Positions 8,514-17,395 are shown, numbered from the stretch's first letter. The stretch is 64,000 bases of DNA from Gilvimarinus japonicus (GCF_042847215.1 NZ_AP031500.1:2852001-2916000); one strand, 5' to 3'. The notes: generated from the letters alone by a model not told the origin. Numbers and translations are program-made.

Positions 8514-9254
8514 TCAATCGTTATCAAGGTCTCGACGAAAGTCCGTCAGCAGCGCCCGCTGCTCCTCAGTTAAGTTTTTGCTTTGCAACAAATCTGGCCG
8601 TCTGAGCCAGGTTCGCCCCAGCGCTTGCTGTAAGCGCCAACGCCGAATTTTTTCATGGTCACCGGACAATAAAATAGCCGGTACCGTTACACCATCGAGC
8701 ACTTCGGGGCGCGTGTAGTGGGGATGATCCAACAGCCCTTCGCTGAATGAATCTTCCACTGCCGACTGAGCATCACCCAGTGCGCCCGGCAGCAACCGGG
8801 TAACCGCATCGATCAACACCATCGCTGGCAGCTCACCGCCAGACAAGACGTAATCGCCGATCGACCACTCTTCATCAACCACCGTCTGAATCAAACGCTC
8901 GTCAATGCCTTCGTAGCGCCCGGCAAGCAATATCAAGTTACCGCTTTGCGCCATAGAGCCTGCCGCGGCCTGATCAAACACTTGCCCCTGGGGCGAGAGG
9001 TAGATCACGCGGGCATCGCCCGTCCACTGCTTTGCGGCCGCAACCGCGTCGCGCAGTGGCTGTACCTTCATCAACATCCCGGGGCCGCCACCGTAGGGAC
9101 GATCGTCCACCGTTTTATGTCGATCGGCGGTAAAGTCCCGCGGATTCCAGCACTGTATTTCCACCTGGCCCCGCGTTACTGCGCGGCCGGTAATGCCATT
9201 GTCGCGCACGGCGGCCAGCATCTCGGGAAATAACGTCACTACCGCTATCTTCAC
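8514..9254 (-). CDS. trmD: tRNA (guanine(37)-N1)-methyltransferase TrmD
   Basis: TrmD methylates G37 of tRNAs reading CNN-type codons and prevents +1 frameshifting. The protein shows the SPOUT trefoil-knot motifs: DDRPYGGGPGM in the N-terminal half and LLAGRYEGIDERLI with SIGDYVLSGGELPA in the middle. The frame is open upstream to a TTG at 9293. I prefer the GTG at 9254, giving MKIAVVTLFPEML and 246 residues, because family members begin just before the LFPEM motif. The Shine-Dalgarno is weak for both. It lies 65 bases after rimM in the ribosomal operon. Confidence 0.93.
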   Translation of the reverse strand: MKIAVVTLFPEMLAAVRDNGITGRAVTRGQVEIQCWNPRDFTADRHKTVDDRPYGGGPGMLMKVQPLRDAVAAAKQWTGDARVIYLSPQGQVFDQAAAGSMAQSGNLILLAGRYEGIDERLIQTVVDEEWSIGDYVLSGGELPAMVLIDAVTRLLPGALGDAQSAVEDSFSEGLLDHPHYTRPEVLDGVTVPAILLSGDHEKIRRWRLQQALGRTWLRRPDLLQSKNLTEEQRALLTDFRRDLDND

Positions 9255-9319
9255 GACTTTACCAACTTTTTGTCTGGTTCTGGCGCCACTCAAACACTTG
9301 GGCTGCTGCGATCAGCGAC

Positions 9320-9859
9320 TTAAAAAGCCGGATCCCAGTCCACCTCAATGGTGCTTGTCGCCCGATCGATATGAGTCACAAACTGATCCGGCACATAGGG
9401 GATCAAGCGCTCGCGCTCATCAATACTGTCGGCATCAGGGGCCACAACCAGAACATCATTAGCGCCAGTTTCAATCAGTTTTTTAACCGTTCCCAAGCGG
9501 CTTTCGCCCCCCTCAAAACGGCTAACAACTGTCATATCCTGCAACTGATGCCAGTAAAACTCGCCCTCTTCCAAAGGCGGTAGCTGTTCGCGCTCAACCG
9601 CAATCACACAGTTGGTGTACTGGGCGGCGAGGTCGCGATCATCCACATCTTTGATGTGGGCCACAAACCCCTTGCCGTGGGCGCGATGCTCATCAATCTC
9701 AAAGGCTTTAACGCCGTGGGCTGTTTTCAGCCACCAGGGCGAGTAATCAAAGAGATTGGCGGCGGGCTCAGTGTGAGAGCGGATCTTAATCCACCCCTTA
9801 ACACCAAACACGCCGGTTACTTGCCCGACGTTAACCAGATTAGAAGTACCTGCTGACAC
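9320..9859 (-). CDS. rimM: Ribosome maturation factor RimM
   Basis: The 179-residue protein assists 30S head assembly and binds S19. The RimM N-terminal beta-barrel starts at VNVGQVTGVFGVKGWIKIRS. The PRC-barrel domain begins around residue 97 (EEGEFYWHQLQDMTVV) and ends with the conserved ERLIPYVPDQFV and VDWDPAF. It follows rpsP by 11 bases and precedes trmD, the standard order. Confidence 0.97.
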   Translation of the reverse strand: MSAGTSNLVNVGQVTGVFGVKGWIKIRSHTEPAANLFDYSPWWLKTAHGVKAFEIDEHRAHGKGFVAHIKDVDDRDLAAQYTNCVIAVEREQLPPLEEGEFYWHQLQDMTVVSRFEGGESRLGTVKKLIETGANDVLVVAPDADSIDERERLIPYVPDQFVTHIDRATSTIEVDWDPAF

Positions 9860-9870
9860 CGGGCGAGTAA

Positions 9871-10110
9871 TCAGGCTGCGTCTTTAACCAGCTTGGCAAC
9901 GCGGTCGCTCAACTGAGCGCCTTGGCCAACCCAGTAGTTAACACGCTCCTGATCAACGCGCAGACGCTCTTCTTGGCCGCGGGCGATAGGGTTAAAGAAA
10001 CCTACACGCTCGATAAAACGACCATTACGGGCACTGCGGCTGTTGGTTACAGTCAGGTGGTAAAAAGGACGCTTCTTAGAGCCACCACGTGACAGACGAA
10101 TAGTTACCAT
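9871..10110 (-). CDS. rpsP: 30S ribosomal protein S16
   Basis: The 79-residue S16 starts MVTIRLSRGGSKKRPFYHLTV, an exact family hallmark, and is of usual length. It is the first gene of the rpsP-rimM-trmD-rplS operon. The promoter should lie in the 176 bases separating it from fabY, which also end the minus-strand fabY-upstream interval; no clear terminator is visible there. Confidence 0.98.
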   Translation of the reverse strand: MVTIRLSRGGSKKRPFYHLTVTNSRSARNGRFIERVGFFNPIARGQEERLRVDQERVNYWVGQGAQLSDRVAKLVKDAA

Positions 10111-10286
10111 TCTAGCTTTCCTGTAGTTTCATTGGCGCAGGCTTGCCCACGCTCGGTTTAAAATTAGGTTCATCAGCGGATCAAGTCCACCGCGAAAGGC
10201 GCCGTATTCTAAGGGAAACAACCGCCGTTGTATAGCGCTATTGTGCAAGTTTTACGCAGGCTGCTCGAATCGTCTTTGGCTGGCCG

Positions 10287-12185
10287 CTAGACCATATCCG
10301 TAAAGCGATTGGCGATATCCAGTATTATCGGCTTTTCAAAGCCCGGCAAATGGACGCCTTCGGCATCAAAGACCACTTTCGACTCGTCAATCATTCCTTC
10401 GCCAAAGCGATAGATTGTCGCAAAATCACCGCGTAACGCGCCGTTATCATAGGCCTCAGCATTAGCCCGCACTGACTGGCGGCGCTCGCAGTAGGCCTCA
10501 AAAGCTTCAGCGCCATAGCGTTTGGCCAACATTTTCTCCACCACGCGGGGCGCCAAAACGCTGGCGGTAGCATTATTGCCACCAAACCCTTTGGAGTTTA
10601 AAAAGGCAACATCGATACCCTGCTCGGGGGTGAAATCGCGCAAAGGAATATGCAAACGATCGCCATAAACATCGTCCGCCACGGCATCAATGGTTTTGAC
10701 ACCCGGAATCACCCCATACTTAAACGTACCGAGAGCTGCGATCATCTGGTCAGCGCTGGCGGGCGACAATGAGTGCCCCACATAGGCCTTAACCGCCGCC
10801 ACCGGCCAGTTTTGAATGCCAAAATACTCCGCCACTTGATCGAAGATCTGTGATTCGGTAACGCGGTTTTGCGGCGTGCTTGAGCCGTGCGCATGCACCA
10901 TAGAGCGCTCGCGTACTGCCTCGTCACCGACAATCGCACGGGCCGCGGCAACGGCTTTGGCAAACGTGATATGGTTGCCCGGCCCCGGCGCCGTGATAGA
11001 TTTTTTGTAGCCATCGGCATTAATAAAAACATCACTCACCGCACCGTGGATATCAGCGCCCAGCGTTAAGGCCAACTCATCATCCATCAAAACGATATAC
11101 TGCCCAGACTCAGCGATGGTAAAGCCGCAGTTCTCACCAAATGGACGACTTGAACGGCGCGGATCGGTGGCGCTATCACCATCCAGTTTTTGCAATTTAT
11201 CTTCACTGGCGAGCGCACCCATGGTCGCGTAACCATCAATCACCTCGGGCAATATCGGCGCCTCGGCGTTACCCACCACAGCTACCCGACAGCGGCCGCT
11301 GGCGATATCCTCCACCGCTGAGCGCAGGTTGTATAAAAAAGAGGCGCAGGCACCCGCATTGGCACTGGTATGACCAACACTCCCAAGAATATAGGCGTTC
11401 ACAAAGTCAGCGACCATGCTGTTAAGGCCCAGTGGGCACTGTTTGGTACTGACGCGGCCGCCACGCAAACGCGACTGCAGCAAACCACCAAAGCCGTCGT
11501 CATCCAACTGACTCATCACATTGCTGGCGTAAACCCCCACTTGATCAGGGTTAATCTGCGCGACAATATCCGCCCAATCAATACCAATAGAACGCACGGC
11601 ATCGGAGGCCGAAATAACGGCCAACTGCAACGCGCGGGGGTGGAATCGGGCATTGTATAAATCAGTAGGGTTAAAGCCCTGCGGTAGCTGTCCGGCCGAC
11701 TTCACCGGGCAGTCGCGATAACTGTCAATTTTAACGTCAAGCGCACCGGTCACCTCAACCGTAACTCGCCGGGCGTCCAATTCAGTGACCTGCCAGTTAG
11801 CGGGCAGCGGCTCGGGAAGCTCGCGCGCCTTCATAACAAAACGCTGGTTGTCGTTTTCGGGATTAAGAGTGGCAGATTTTTGCCAGTGAACGCTATCGAC
11901 ATCAAAAAATGCCGGATCGATACGGCGAATCAGGCTGCCCGCTACGATATCGGCGCCAAACCGCGACTCAATGTCTGCCAGCGTCAACACACCGCCGTCG
12001 AGATCTTGCCACTGCCCGGCAACAAAACGGACAAACCCCATCATCACCGCCAAGCCCGCCAAAGTCTCGCGCCGCGCGTTATCGTCTAAACTCTCAATAA
12101 TCATCCGCCGAAAAGCGTGATGACCCGAGCTGCGGCCGGCGGCATTAAACCCACCAAACCCCACAATAACCGGCAAGCGCGACAT
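10287..12185 (-). CDS. fabY: Beta-ketoacyl-ACP synthase FabY-like
   Basis: The 632-residue protein resembles Pseudomonas aeruginosa FabY (PA5174 family), a large ketoacyl synthase that condenses acetyl-CoA with malonyl-ACP to start fatty-acid synthesis in genomes relying on it instead of FabH. The N-terminus MSRLPVIVGFGGFNAAGRSS is characteristic. The catalytic Cys is in NAGACASF (about residue 280), and the two His motifs are VHAHGSSTPQN and YVGHSLSPASADQ, giving the full Cys-His-His set. An upstream ATG at 12251 was rejected because the extra 22 residues have no family match. It is divergent from an AraC-type regulator. Confidence 0.88.
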   Translation of the reverse strand: MSRLPVIVGFGGFNAAGRSSGHHAFRRMIIESLDDNARRETLAGLAVMMGFVRFVAGQWQDLDGGVLTLADIESRFGADIVAGSLIRRIDPAFFDVDSVHWQKSATLNPENDNQRFVMKARELPEPLPANWQVTELDARRVTVEVTGALDVKIDSYRDCPVKSAGQLPQGFNPTDLYNARFHPRALQLAVISASDAVRSIGIDWADIVAQINPDQVGVYASNVMSQLDDDGFGGLLQSRLRGGRVSTKQCPLGLNSMVADFVNAYILGSVGHTSANAGACASFLYNLRSAVEDIASGRCRVAVVGNAEAPILPEVIDGYATMGALASEDKLQKLDGDSATDPRRSSRPFGENCGFTIAESGQYIVLMDDELALTLGADIHGAVSDVFINADGYKKSITAPGPGNHITFAKAVAAARAIVGDEAVRERSMVHAHGSSTPQNRVTESQIFDQVAEYFGIQNWPVAAVKAYVGHSLSPASADQMIAALGTFKYGVIPGVKTIDAVADDVYGDRLHIPLRDFTPEQGIDVAFLNSKGFGGNNATASVLAPRVVEKMLAKRYGAEAFEAYCERRQSVRANAEAYDNGALRGDFATIYRFGEGMIDESKVVFDAEGVHLPGFEKPIILDIANRFTDMV

Positions 12186-12317
12186 AGCGTTCTCCAAAAT
12201 ATGACAAGGAAGATACTGAGAAGCGCAGAGTGTAGAAGCAAAGCCTAGCAACGGTCACGGCCATACCAGCCAAATACTATGGTATTCTGGCCAAATAGAG
12301 AAGCCTTGGCCGATACC

Positions 12318-13328
12318 ATGACAGACAACACAACACAGACGATACAAATTACTTTTGTGTTATCCGAGCACATGCTCACCACTGGCACCACGCTACCGCT
12401 GGAGATGCTGCAAACCGCCCAGCTGGCAAGGCACCAATCGGCGCAGGCCTCACCGGTTAACCTCGCCATGCGCACGGCGGTAGCCCTCGGCACCCAACTG
12501 CCCACGCCAACCGGTATGCGCTGGGCGCCCGATGCGACCCTAGCCGAAGCCGGCAATAACGACATCATTTATCTGCCCGCTCTCTGGCGCAACCCTCGCC
12601 CTGTGCTGCGCCGCGCCGGCGCACTTATCGAATGGCTAAAAGAGCAACACCACAACGGCGCCACTATTTGCGGTGTCGGTACCGGTTGTTGTTTTCTCGC
12701 CGAGGCAGGCTTGCTGGACGACAAGGTGGCAACCACCCACTGGCACTACTTTGATCAGTTTCAAAAAAATTACCCTAATGTGCAGCTCAAGCGGCAACAC
12801 TTTATTACCCAAGCTGGCAACTTATACTGCGCCGCCAGCGTCAACTCTCTCGCCGACTTAACGGTTTATTTTATTCAGCGGCTAATGGGAAAAACCGTTG
12901 CTAGCCATGTAGAACGTCACTTTTCTCACGAGATTCGCCGCTCTTATGAAAGCTCAGCATTTTACGAGGACACAAGCCACCCACACCCGGATGAAACCAT
13001 CATTCAAATTCAGCTGTGGATTCGGGATAATTACTCACGGCCCATTACGGTGGCCGATCTGGCGCGACGCTTTGGCATGAGCACCCGCACACTAAACCGA
13101 CGTTTTAAAAATGCAACCGATACAACGCCGCTGGCCTACCTGCGAGAGATCAGAATAAAAATTGCGCGAGAGCTGCTTAAAACCAGCAACCTGAGCATTG
13201 TTGAGGTGGCGGAAAAATCCGGTTATCAGGACAGCGCTTATTTTGCCGAGTTGTTCAAGCAACAATTGGGCACTACCCCCAGCGCCTACCGAGAGATGGT
13301 CCGCGCCAAACTATTTCGCACCGATTAA
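12318..13328 (+). CDS. GlxA-family transcriptional regulator (DJ-1/PfpI-like domain plus AraC HTH)
   Basis: The protein (336 residues from the ATG at 12318) has an N-terminal DJ-1/PfpI glutamine-amidotransferase-like domain (residues ~8-180, with GVGTGCCFLAEAGLLDDKVATTHW). A C-terminal AraC double helix-turn-helix follows (ADLARRFGMSTRTLNRRFKNATDTTPLAYLREIRIKIARELL ... VAEKSGYQDSAYFAELFKQQLGTTPSAYR; quoted in parts of the motif). The amidotransferase-like domain normally senses rather than catalyses. An ATG at 12279 in frame is an alternative start; neither has a strong Shine-Dalgarno. Divergent orientation from fabY suggests it may control fatty-acid synthesis, which is inference. Confidence 0.85.
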   Translation: MTDNTTQTIQITFVLSEHMLTTGTTLPLEMLQTAQLARHQSAQASPVNLAMRTAVALGTQLPTPTGMRWAPDATLAEAGNNDIIYLPALWRNPRPVLRRAGALIEWLKEQHHNGATICGVGTGCCFLAEAGLLDDKVATTHWHYFDQFQKNYPNVQLKRQHFITQAGNLYCAASVNSLADLTVYFIQRLMGKTVASHVERHFSHEIRRSYESSAFYEDTSHPHPDETIIQIQLWIRDNYSRPITVADLARRFGMSTRTLNRRFKNATDTTPLAYLREIRIKIARELLKTSNLSIVEVAEKSGYQDSAYFAELFKQQLGTTPSAYREMVRAKLFRTD

Positions 13329-13331
13329 GTA

Positions 13332-13991
13332 TTACGACCGTTTGGTTAAAAACACAACATCGTCAGCCATAAATTCAAGCCTGGCATTCAAAGTGTCAGC
13401 TAAAAACTCAAAGGTTTGACGGGAAAAAAAGCAGATATGGGTGGGGTCATTTTTGTAGTGCCAACCGGCAAAGGCCGTCGCATCTAAAGCCAACTTTGTC
13501 ATAATCGCGAGCACCCCATTTTTTTCCAAACAGCCCCACAAGGTTTGCAGCTCTCCATATGGATTATGCAAATGCTCCACCACCTCAGTGACGGTGATAA
13601 AATCGTACTTTGTCGCAAGCACGGATCGATCCGGCGCATAAAAAATATCGTACAGCGCAACGGTAAAGCCAACCTCTCGCAACATGGCGGCCAATGCCGG
13701 GCCCGGGCCACAACCAAAATCAAGACCGCGAGCAACAGAGCTCAACCTGGCGACTAACGGAGCGTACAATCGATTTAAAAAACGTCGATACCCCGGATCA
13801 TACACTTGGTTGTCATGCAGGTCATACTCAGACTTTTCTCGAGCAGGGGAAAGATAAAACCGTGACGGGACAAAAATAAGATAACAGTGGTGACAGCGAA
13901 GGTAAAATCGCCTCCGGTCGCAATAAAACCACGACGCCTCATCGCTCGGACAATCGGTATGGCAAAGCGGACACCGCAGTAGCTGAGACAT
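13332..13991 (-). CDS. SAM-dependent class I methyltransferase with Cys-rich N-terminus
   Basis: The 219-residue protein starts with a probable zinc ribbon: Cys at 7, 10, 14, 24, 33 and 36 (CPLC...CHHC). A Rossmann methyltransferase domain follows, with motif I GLDFGCGPGPAL near residue 90 and VTEVVEHLHNP after it. The domain layout fits Methyltransf_23-type proteins; the substrate is unknown. I start at the ATG at 13991 because the longer form (from 14051) would run through the terminator hairpin at 14038-14064. It is convergent with the AraC gene, only 3 bases apart. Confidence 0.82.
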   Translation of the reverse strand: MSQLLRCPLCHTDCPSDEASWFYCDRRRFYLRCHHCYLIFVPSRFYLSPAREKSEYDLHDNQVYDPGYRRFLNRLYAPLVARLSSVARGLDFGCGPGPALAAMLREVGFTVALYDIFYAPDRSVLATKYDFITVTEVVEHLHNPYGELQTLWGCLEKNGVLAIMTKLALDATAFAGWHYKNDPTHICFFSRQTFEFLADTLNARLEFMADDVVFLTKRS

Positions 13992-14037
13992 AACAAGCCG
14001 TTGGTAAAATTTTAGTGGAGTAAAGTAACGACAAAAC

Positions 14038-14064
14038 AAAAGCGCCGGCACGGCCGGCGCTTTT
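14038..14064. terminator. Bidirectional intrinsic terminator downstream of hsp20
   Basis: GCGCCGGC, loop ACG, GCCGGCGC, flanked by AAAA and TTTT. It lies 46 bases past the hsp20 stop and just before the methyltransferase gene on the minus strand. Confidence 0.85.
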
Positions 14065-14109
14065 AGCTAGAAAACCTGACTGGGAAATCTAACGTATTTA
14101 ACGGCTACA

Positions 14110-14598
14110 TTACGCAGCTTCGGATGCATCACCCGTTTTGTGATCGACGCCTTGCTCTGCAGGGGCGCGTGCGACACCATCGGCAATGTCAATGGTCCGG
14201 GGTTTTACAGCCTCTGGCAACTCACGCACAAGATCAACATGCAGCAAGCCGTTTTCTACAGCGGCCGACTCAACCCGAACGTGATCGGCCAGCTGAAAGC
14301 GGCGCTCGAAATTGCGCGCGGCAATTCCTTGGTGCAAGTAAGTGCGAGATTTATCCTCGGCGCCTTTATTGCCCGATACAGTCAGGTTGTTTTGGTTTAC
14401 TTCAATGTTTAGCTCGGCGCGGTCAAAGCCGGCCACAGCCATAGAGATTCGGTAATGATCCTCACCTGTCAATTCAATATTGTAAGGCGGGTACCCCGGC
14501 TGACTTTGCTCGTTGCGGGACAAGCTGTCGAGCAACCCGGCGACGCGATCAAAACCAATAGAAGAACGATATAAAGGAGTTAAGTCAAAGTTACGCAT
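14110..14598 (-). CDS. ibpA: Small heat-shock protein, Hsp20/IbpA family
   Basis: The 162-residue protein is an alpha-crystallin-type holdase that keeps unfolded proteins soluble. It begins MRNFDLTPLYRSSIGFDR, very close to IbpA. The alpha-crystallin domain runs from about 37 to 130 (YNIELTGEDHYRISMAVAGF ... FERRFQLADHVRVESAAVENGLLHVDLVRE), followed by a short tail without a clear I-x-I motif. The ATG at 14598 has AGGA 7 bases upstream, embedded in a ROSE-like hairpin. A longer reading to 14685 was rejected because it would translate the structured leader. Confidence 0.95.
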   Translation of the reverse strand: MRNFDLTPLYRSSIGFDRVAGLLDSLSRNEQSQPGYPPYNIELTGEDHYRISMAVAGFDRAELNIEVNQNNLTVSGNKGAEDKSRTYLHQGIAARNFERRFQLADHVRVESAAVENGLLHVDLVRELPEAVKPRTIDIADGVARAPAEQGVDHKTGDASEAA

Positions 14599-14682
14599 AA
14601 TGATATCCTCAAATTTGAGCAATATTTTAAAAGTGCCTATCCATCGGATCAGGCGATTTTGCACCTCTCTTTTGAGCAGGTA
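14599..14682 (-). promoter_or_regulatory. ROSE-like RNA thermometer in the hsp20 5' UTR
   Basis: The leader can form three successive hairpins. First, ACCT(g)CTC-AAAA-GAGAGGT (14681-14663), with a bulged G. Second, GCCT(g)ATCC-GAT-GGATAGGC (14654-14635), also with a bulged G. Third is the start-proximal hairpin UUGCU (14622-14618), CAAAUUUG, AGGA (14609-14606), where AGGA is the Shine-Dalgarno. UUGCU opposite AGGA, with one unpaired G, is the hallmark of ROSE elements of ibpA-type genes, which open at heat-shock temperature. Function is inferred from this pattern. Confidence 0.75.
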
Positions 14683-14689
14683 CAACTGA

Positions 14690-14720
14690 TATATAAGGCC
14701 TGCTTTTTACATTACAAGGC
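14690..14720 (-). promoter_or_regulatory. Possible sigma-32 promoter of hsp20
   Basis: On the minus strand CTTGTAA is followed 13 bases later by CCTTATAT, resembling the sigma-32 consensus CTTGAAA / CCCCATNT. Transcription would begin just before the thermometer hairpins. The match is imperfect. Confidence 0.4.
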
Positions 14721-14745
14721 ATAAATCTAATTTTATTTTTTAACG

Positions 14746-15660
14746 CTACACACTCGCCTTTAGCGCCTCTTTTAACTCCGGGTAACGATAAATAAACCCA
14801 CCCTCAACGGCCACTTTCGGCGCCACTTTATTATTACTTAACAACAACTCTTGAGCGGCCTGACCCAGCAGAACTTTTAGCACCCATTTGGGCACTTTGA
14901 AAAATGCCGGACGGTGTAACACCTCGGCCAACTGCTGACTAAACTCCCGATTACGCACAGGTTTAGGCGCCACAGCATTAACCGGACCGGCAAGATCATC
15001 GCGGGTCAACAACCAGATAATCATCGACACCAAATCTTGTCGATGAATCCAGCTCATCCACTGCGCCCCACTGGCAACTGGTCCGCCCAGCCCCACTTTA
15101 AAGGCCGGCAGCATTGAACTCAGGGCACCGCCGCCCTGATCCAGTACGACACCGGTTCGCAACAAACAAACTCTGGTGCCCCGCTCCGAAAAAAGCCGCG
15201 CCTGCTTCTCCCAATCCCGGCACAGGTCGGCCGCAAAGCCTTCGCCAGCGCAACAGCTCTCATCGGCCACCACATCACCCGTATCACCGTAATAGCCTAT
15301 CGCGCTACCGCTAACAAGCACTTGGGGCGGACGTTGCACCGCAAGCTGGGCCATGAGCCTTTGCGTAAATGCGACACGACTGTCCCGCAGAGTTTGGCGT
15401 CGGCGCTTACTCCAGCGACTTAGCACAGTCGCGCCAGCCAAATTAATCACCGCGTCAAAGCCTTCATAGCGGGATAAACCCGCAAAATCCGTAGCCGACG
15501 CTCCAAGCCGTTCAAGGCTGCGCCTAGCCTTTTCTGGAGAGCGTGTCAGCACCGTAACCTTTGCTCCCGTTTGGCACAGCTGCTGGCACAACAGCTGACC
15601 GATAAATCCTGTGCCGCCGGTTAGCAAGATACTACTTTGCGATACGTTGATGGACCCCAT
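14746..15660 (-). CDS. yfcH: TIGR01777-family NAD(P)-dependent epimerase/oxidoreductase (YfcH-like)
   Basis: The 304-residue short-chain-dehydrogenase-like protein has the nucleotide motif LLTGGTGFIGQLL near residue 13, INLAGATVLSRW in place of the catalytic region, VSGSAIGYYGDTGD and a C-terminal DUF1731-type segment (RPAFFKVPKWVLKVLLGQAAQELLLS; the motif core is VPKWVLKVLLG). Members belong to the extended SDR group; the physiological substrate is not established. It is a single gene after the hsp20 leader. Confidence 0.88.
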   Translation of the reverse strand: MGSINVSQSSILLTGGTGFIGQLLCQQLCQTGAKVTVLTRSPEKARRSLERLGASATDFAGLSRYEGFDAVINLAGATVLSRWSKRRRQTLRDSRVAFTQRLMAQLAVQRPPQVLVSGSAIGYYGDTGDVVADESCCAGEGFAADLCRDWEKQARLFSERGTRVCLLRTGVVLDQGGGALSSMLPAFKVGLGGPVASGAQWMSWIHRQDLVSMIIWLLTRDDLAGPVNAVAPKPVRNREFSQQLAEVLHRPAFFKVPKWVLKVLLGQAAQELLLSNNKVAPKVAVEGGFIYRYPELKEALKASV

Positions 15661-15824
15661 AGACGCCTCCCTTTAAGACACTAAACCGTAACCACCGCTG
15701 TTAAATACGCAGACCATCGACTATGGTTCACTCAGCGCTAAAATGCGCGCGCTAAATGGCCATGTCACAAGGCGCGAACTAAGCTGTAAGATAGAGATTA
15801 TTAACGTCATAGAGAGGAGCCCAC

Positions 15825-16250
15825 ATGGCAGGCTATCAGCACATATTGATTGCAGTCGACCTTGAAGAAGGCGCCACACAGCTGCTTAGTAAGGCGCAAA
15901 CCATAGCAAACGCCGCACAGCTTCACTTAGTACACGTAGAAGAGCACCCGGTAACCGGATACGGCGACGTCACCGGCCACAACCACAGCGTCAATGAAAT
16001 GCAGATACGCCAAACCGTGTACCCACAGCTTTCAGCACTGGCTGATAGCTACGGCATACCGCACGCCAACCTCCATATTACATTTGGTGACCCAGCCTAT
16101 GAAGTGCACCAACTCGCCAACACTTTAAATGCGGATCTCATCGTAACTGGTAGCCACGGCAAGCACGGCTTAAAGCGTTTTTTAGGTTCGACCTCCAGCA
16201 GCATCCACGACGGTGCCAAGCGAGATGTGCTGTCCATCTACACAGGCTAA
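15825..16250 (+). CDS. Universal stress protein, UspA family
   Basis: The 141-residue single-domain Usp has the N-terminal HILIAVDLEEGA and the C-terminal nucleotide-loop VTGSHGKHGLKRFLGSTSSSIHDGAKRDVL, with G-x2-G-x9-G-S/T, so the ATP-binding form is possible. Usp proteins act in stress survival. The ATG follows GAGAGGAG. A bidirectional terminator lies directly downstream. Confidence 0.92.
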   Translation: MAGYQHILIAVDLEEGATQLLSKAQTIANAAQLHLVHVEEHPVTGYGDVTGHNHSVNEMQIRQTVYPQLSALADSYGIPHANLHITFGDPAYEVHQLANTLNADLIVTGSHGKHGLKRFLGSTSSSIHDGAKRDVLSIYTG

Positions 16251-16270
16251 TCAGAAACAAGCACCCACAA

Positions 16271-16297
16271 AAAAGCCGACGCTTGCGTCGGCTTTTT
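16271..16297. terminator. Bidirectional intrinsic terminator
   Basis: GCCGACG, loop CTTG, CGTCGGC, flanked by AAAAAA and TTTTT. It serves both the usp gene and the convergent SapC-like gene. Confidence 0.9.
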
Positions 16298-16319
16298 ACA
16301 ACCCTAAAACACTGGCCGA

Positions 16320-17063
16320 TTAACTGGCCAACTTAGCGTTTTTAAATTCAACCAAACGGTTAAGGTTGCTCAACGACTGCAAGTGAGCATAGATCAGCTC
16401 CATGCCATCCTTCTTAAATAAATCCAGCAGTTGCTCATCGCTCAACGCCTTAAGCTTTTCACGCTTAACGGTGTAAAAGCCTTTAATGCTCATATTGTTA
16501 TCAGCATTGCCGTTAAATTCGATATTAGCCTGCATTGGCTCTAACAAATCCAACTCTTTTAGCGTTTTACAGAACGTTCTTGTCATCTCAGCGCGGTATT
16601 GGTAATCCTGCAGGAACTTCAACACTTCTTTCAAGTGATCAGTTTGCTCGCCATTGTCATCAAACAAACGCTGCCCTTTACTGCCATCGGCAACCAGCGC
16701 TTTACTGTCTTCGTCAATGCACAGAGTCAGGTTTTCTGAATCTTTGCCACCGGCAAACACAAAGGGATAACGGCGGATAAATGCTGGGATGTAGCGCGCA
16801 TTAATACGGCCATCGTCGGTCAGCATTAGGTTTTCACCCTGCTTGACGCCCATCACTGCCAAAGGGGTGTGCTCGCCCTGCTCGTTAGGCGCCGAAAAAA
16901 TAACAGCGTATTCAGCGGCAGCAAAAGGTATCTCGGTGGCCAACAAAGGCGCCGAGGTCATCTCCGAGATAAAGTCGTAAGAGTCGATACTTACCGACAG
17001 AGTGCGGTGCTTATCGCTGGTTAAAGGCTGGATATTGTTGTAAATCATTAACTGCTTAGTCAC
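16320..17063 (-). CDS. SapC family protein
   Basis: The 247-residue protein resembles the SapC family (PF07277), named after a Campylobacter surface-layer-associated gene. It has no signal peptide or membrane segment. Conserved-looking parts are ARYIPAFIRRYPFVFAG (about 112-128), the LCIDEDSKAL segment, and a C-terminal helical region DEQLLDLFKKDGMELIYAHLQSL. SapC-like genes in marine bacteria often occur near cupin-8 or tryptophan halogenase genes of glycan utilisation loci, but none is here. The molecular function is unknown. Confidence 0.75.
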   Translation of the reverse strand: MTKQLMIYNNIQPLTSDKHRTLSVSIDSYDFISEMTSAPLLATEIPFAAAEYAVIFSAPNEQGEHTPLAVMGVKQGENLMLTDDGRINARYIPAFIRRYPFVFAGGKDSENLTLCIDEDSKALVADGSKGQRLFDDNGEQTDHLKEVLKFLQDYQYRAEMTRTFCKTLKELDLLEPMQANIEFNGNADNNMSIKGFYTVKREKLKALSDEQLLDLFKKDGMELIYAHLQSLSNLNRLVEFKNAKLAS

Positions 17064-17318
17064 GTGAATACTCCGTTGTTATTGTCGCGCCCTATCAGGT
17101 TCGCAAAATCAAAAAAATAGGCGCACATAGTAGCATTTTGGTCACTCACTGCCACCCTATAACGGCCATTGCTAATTTTTGGGGGCGTTTGCCGAGAATA
17201 CAAGGGTAATTTTTAACAGGACGAGAAATAGATCCCCCGTGAAAGGGACTGATAGTTACTAGGCAGGGCGTTGCAAGTAAAGCGCGACACGGCAAGAGAG
17301 CTGACGGGAAAAGAAAAA

Positions 17319-17395
17319 TGGTCGGAACGGCGGGATTCGAACCCACGACCACTACACCCCCAGTGTAGTGCGCTACCAGGCTGCGCTACGTTCCG
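17319..17395 (-). tRNA. tRNA-Pro (anticodon GGG)
   Basis: A 77-nt cloverleaf. The acceptor CGGAACG/CGTTCCG, D-arm GCGCAGCCTGGTAGCGC, anticodon arm CTACA-CTGGGGG-TGTAG with GGG as anticodon, and T-arm GTGGGTTCGAATCCCGC are all intact. The discriminator is A and CCA is encoded. A T-rich stretch follows the 3' end. It lies downstream of the merR gene, as in Pseudomonas. Confidence 0.97.

Noticed and set aside
17146..17352. 68-codon frame overlapping tRNA-Pro
   Set aside because: It runs antisense to or through the tRNA gene, with no family similarity.
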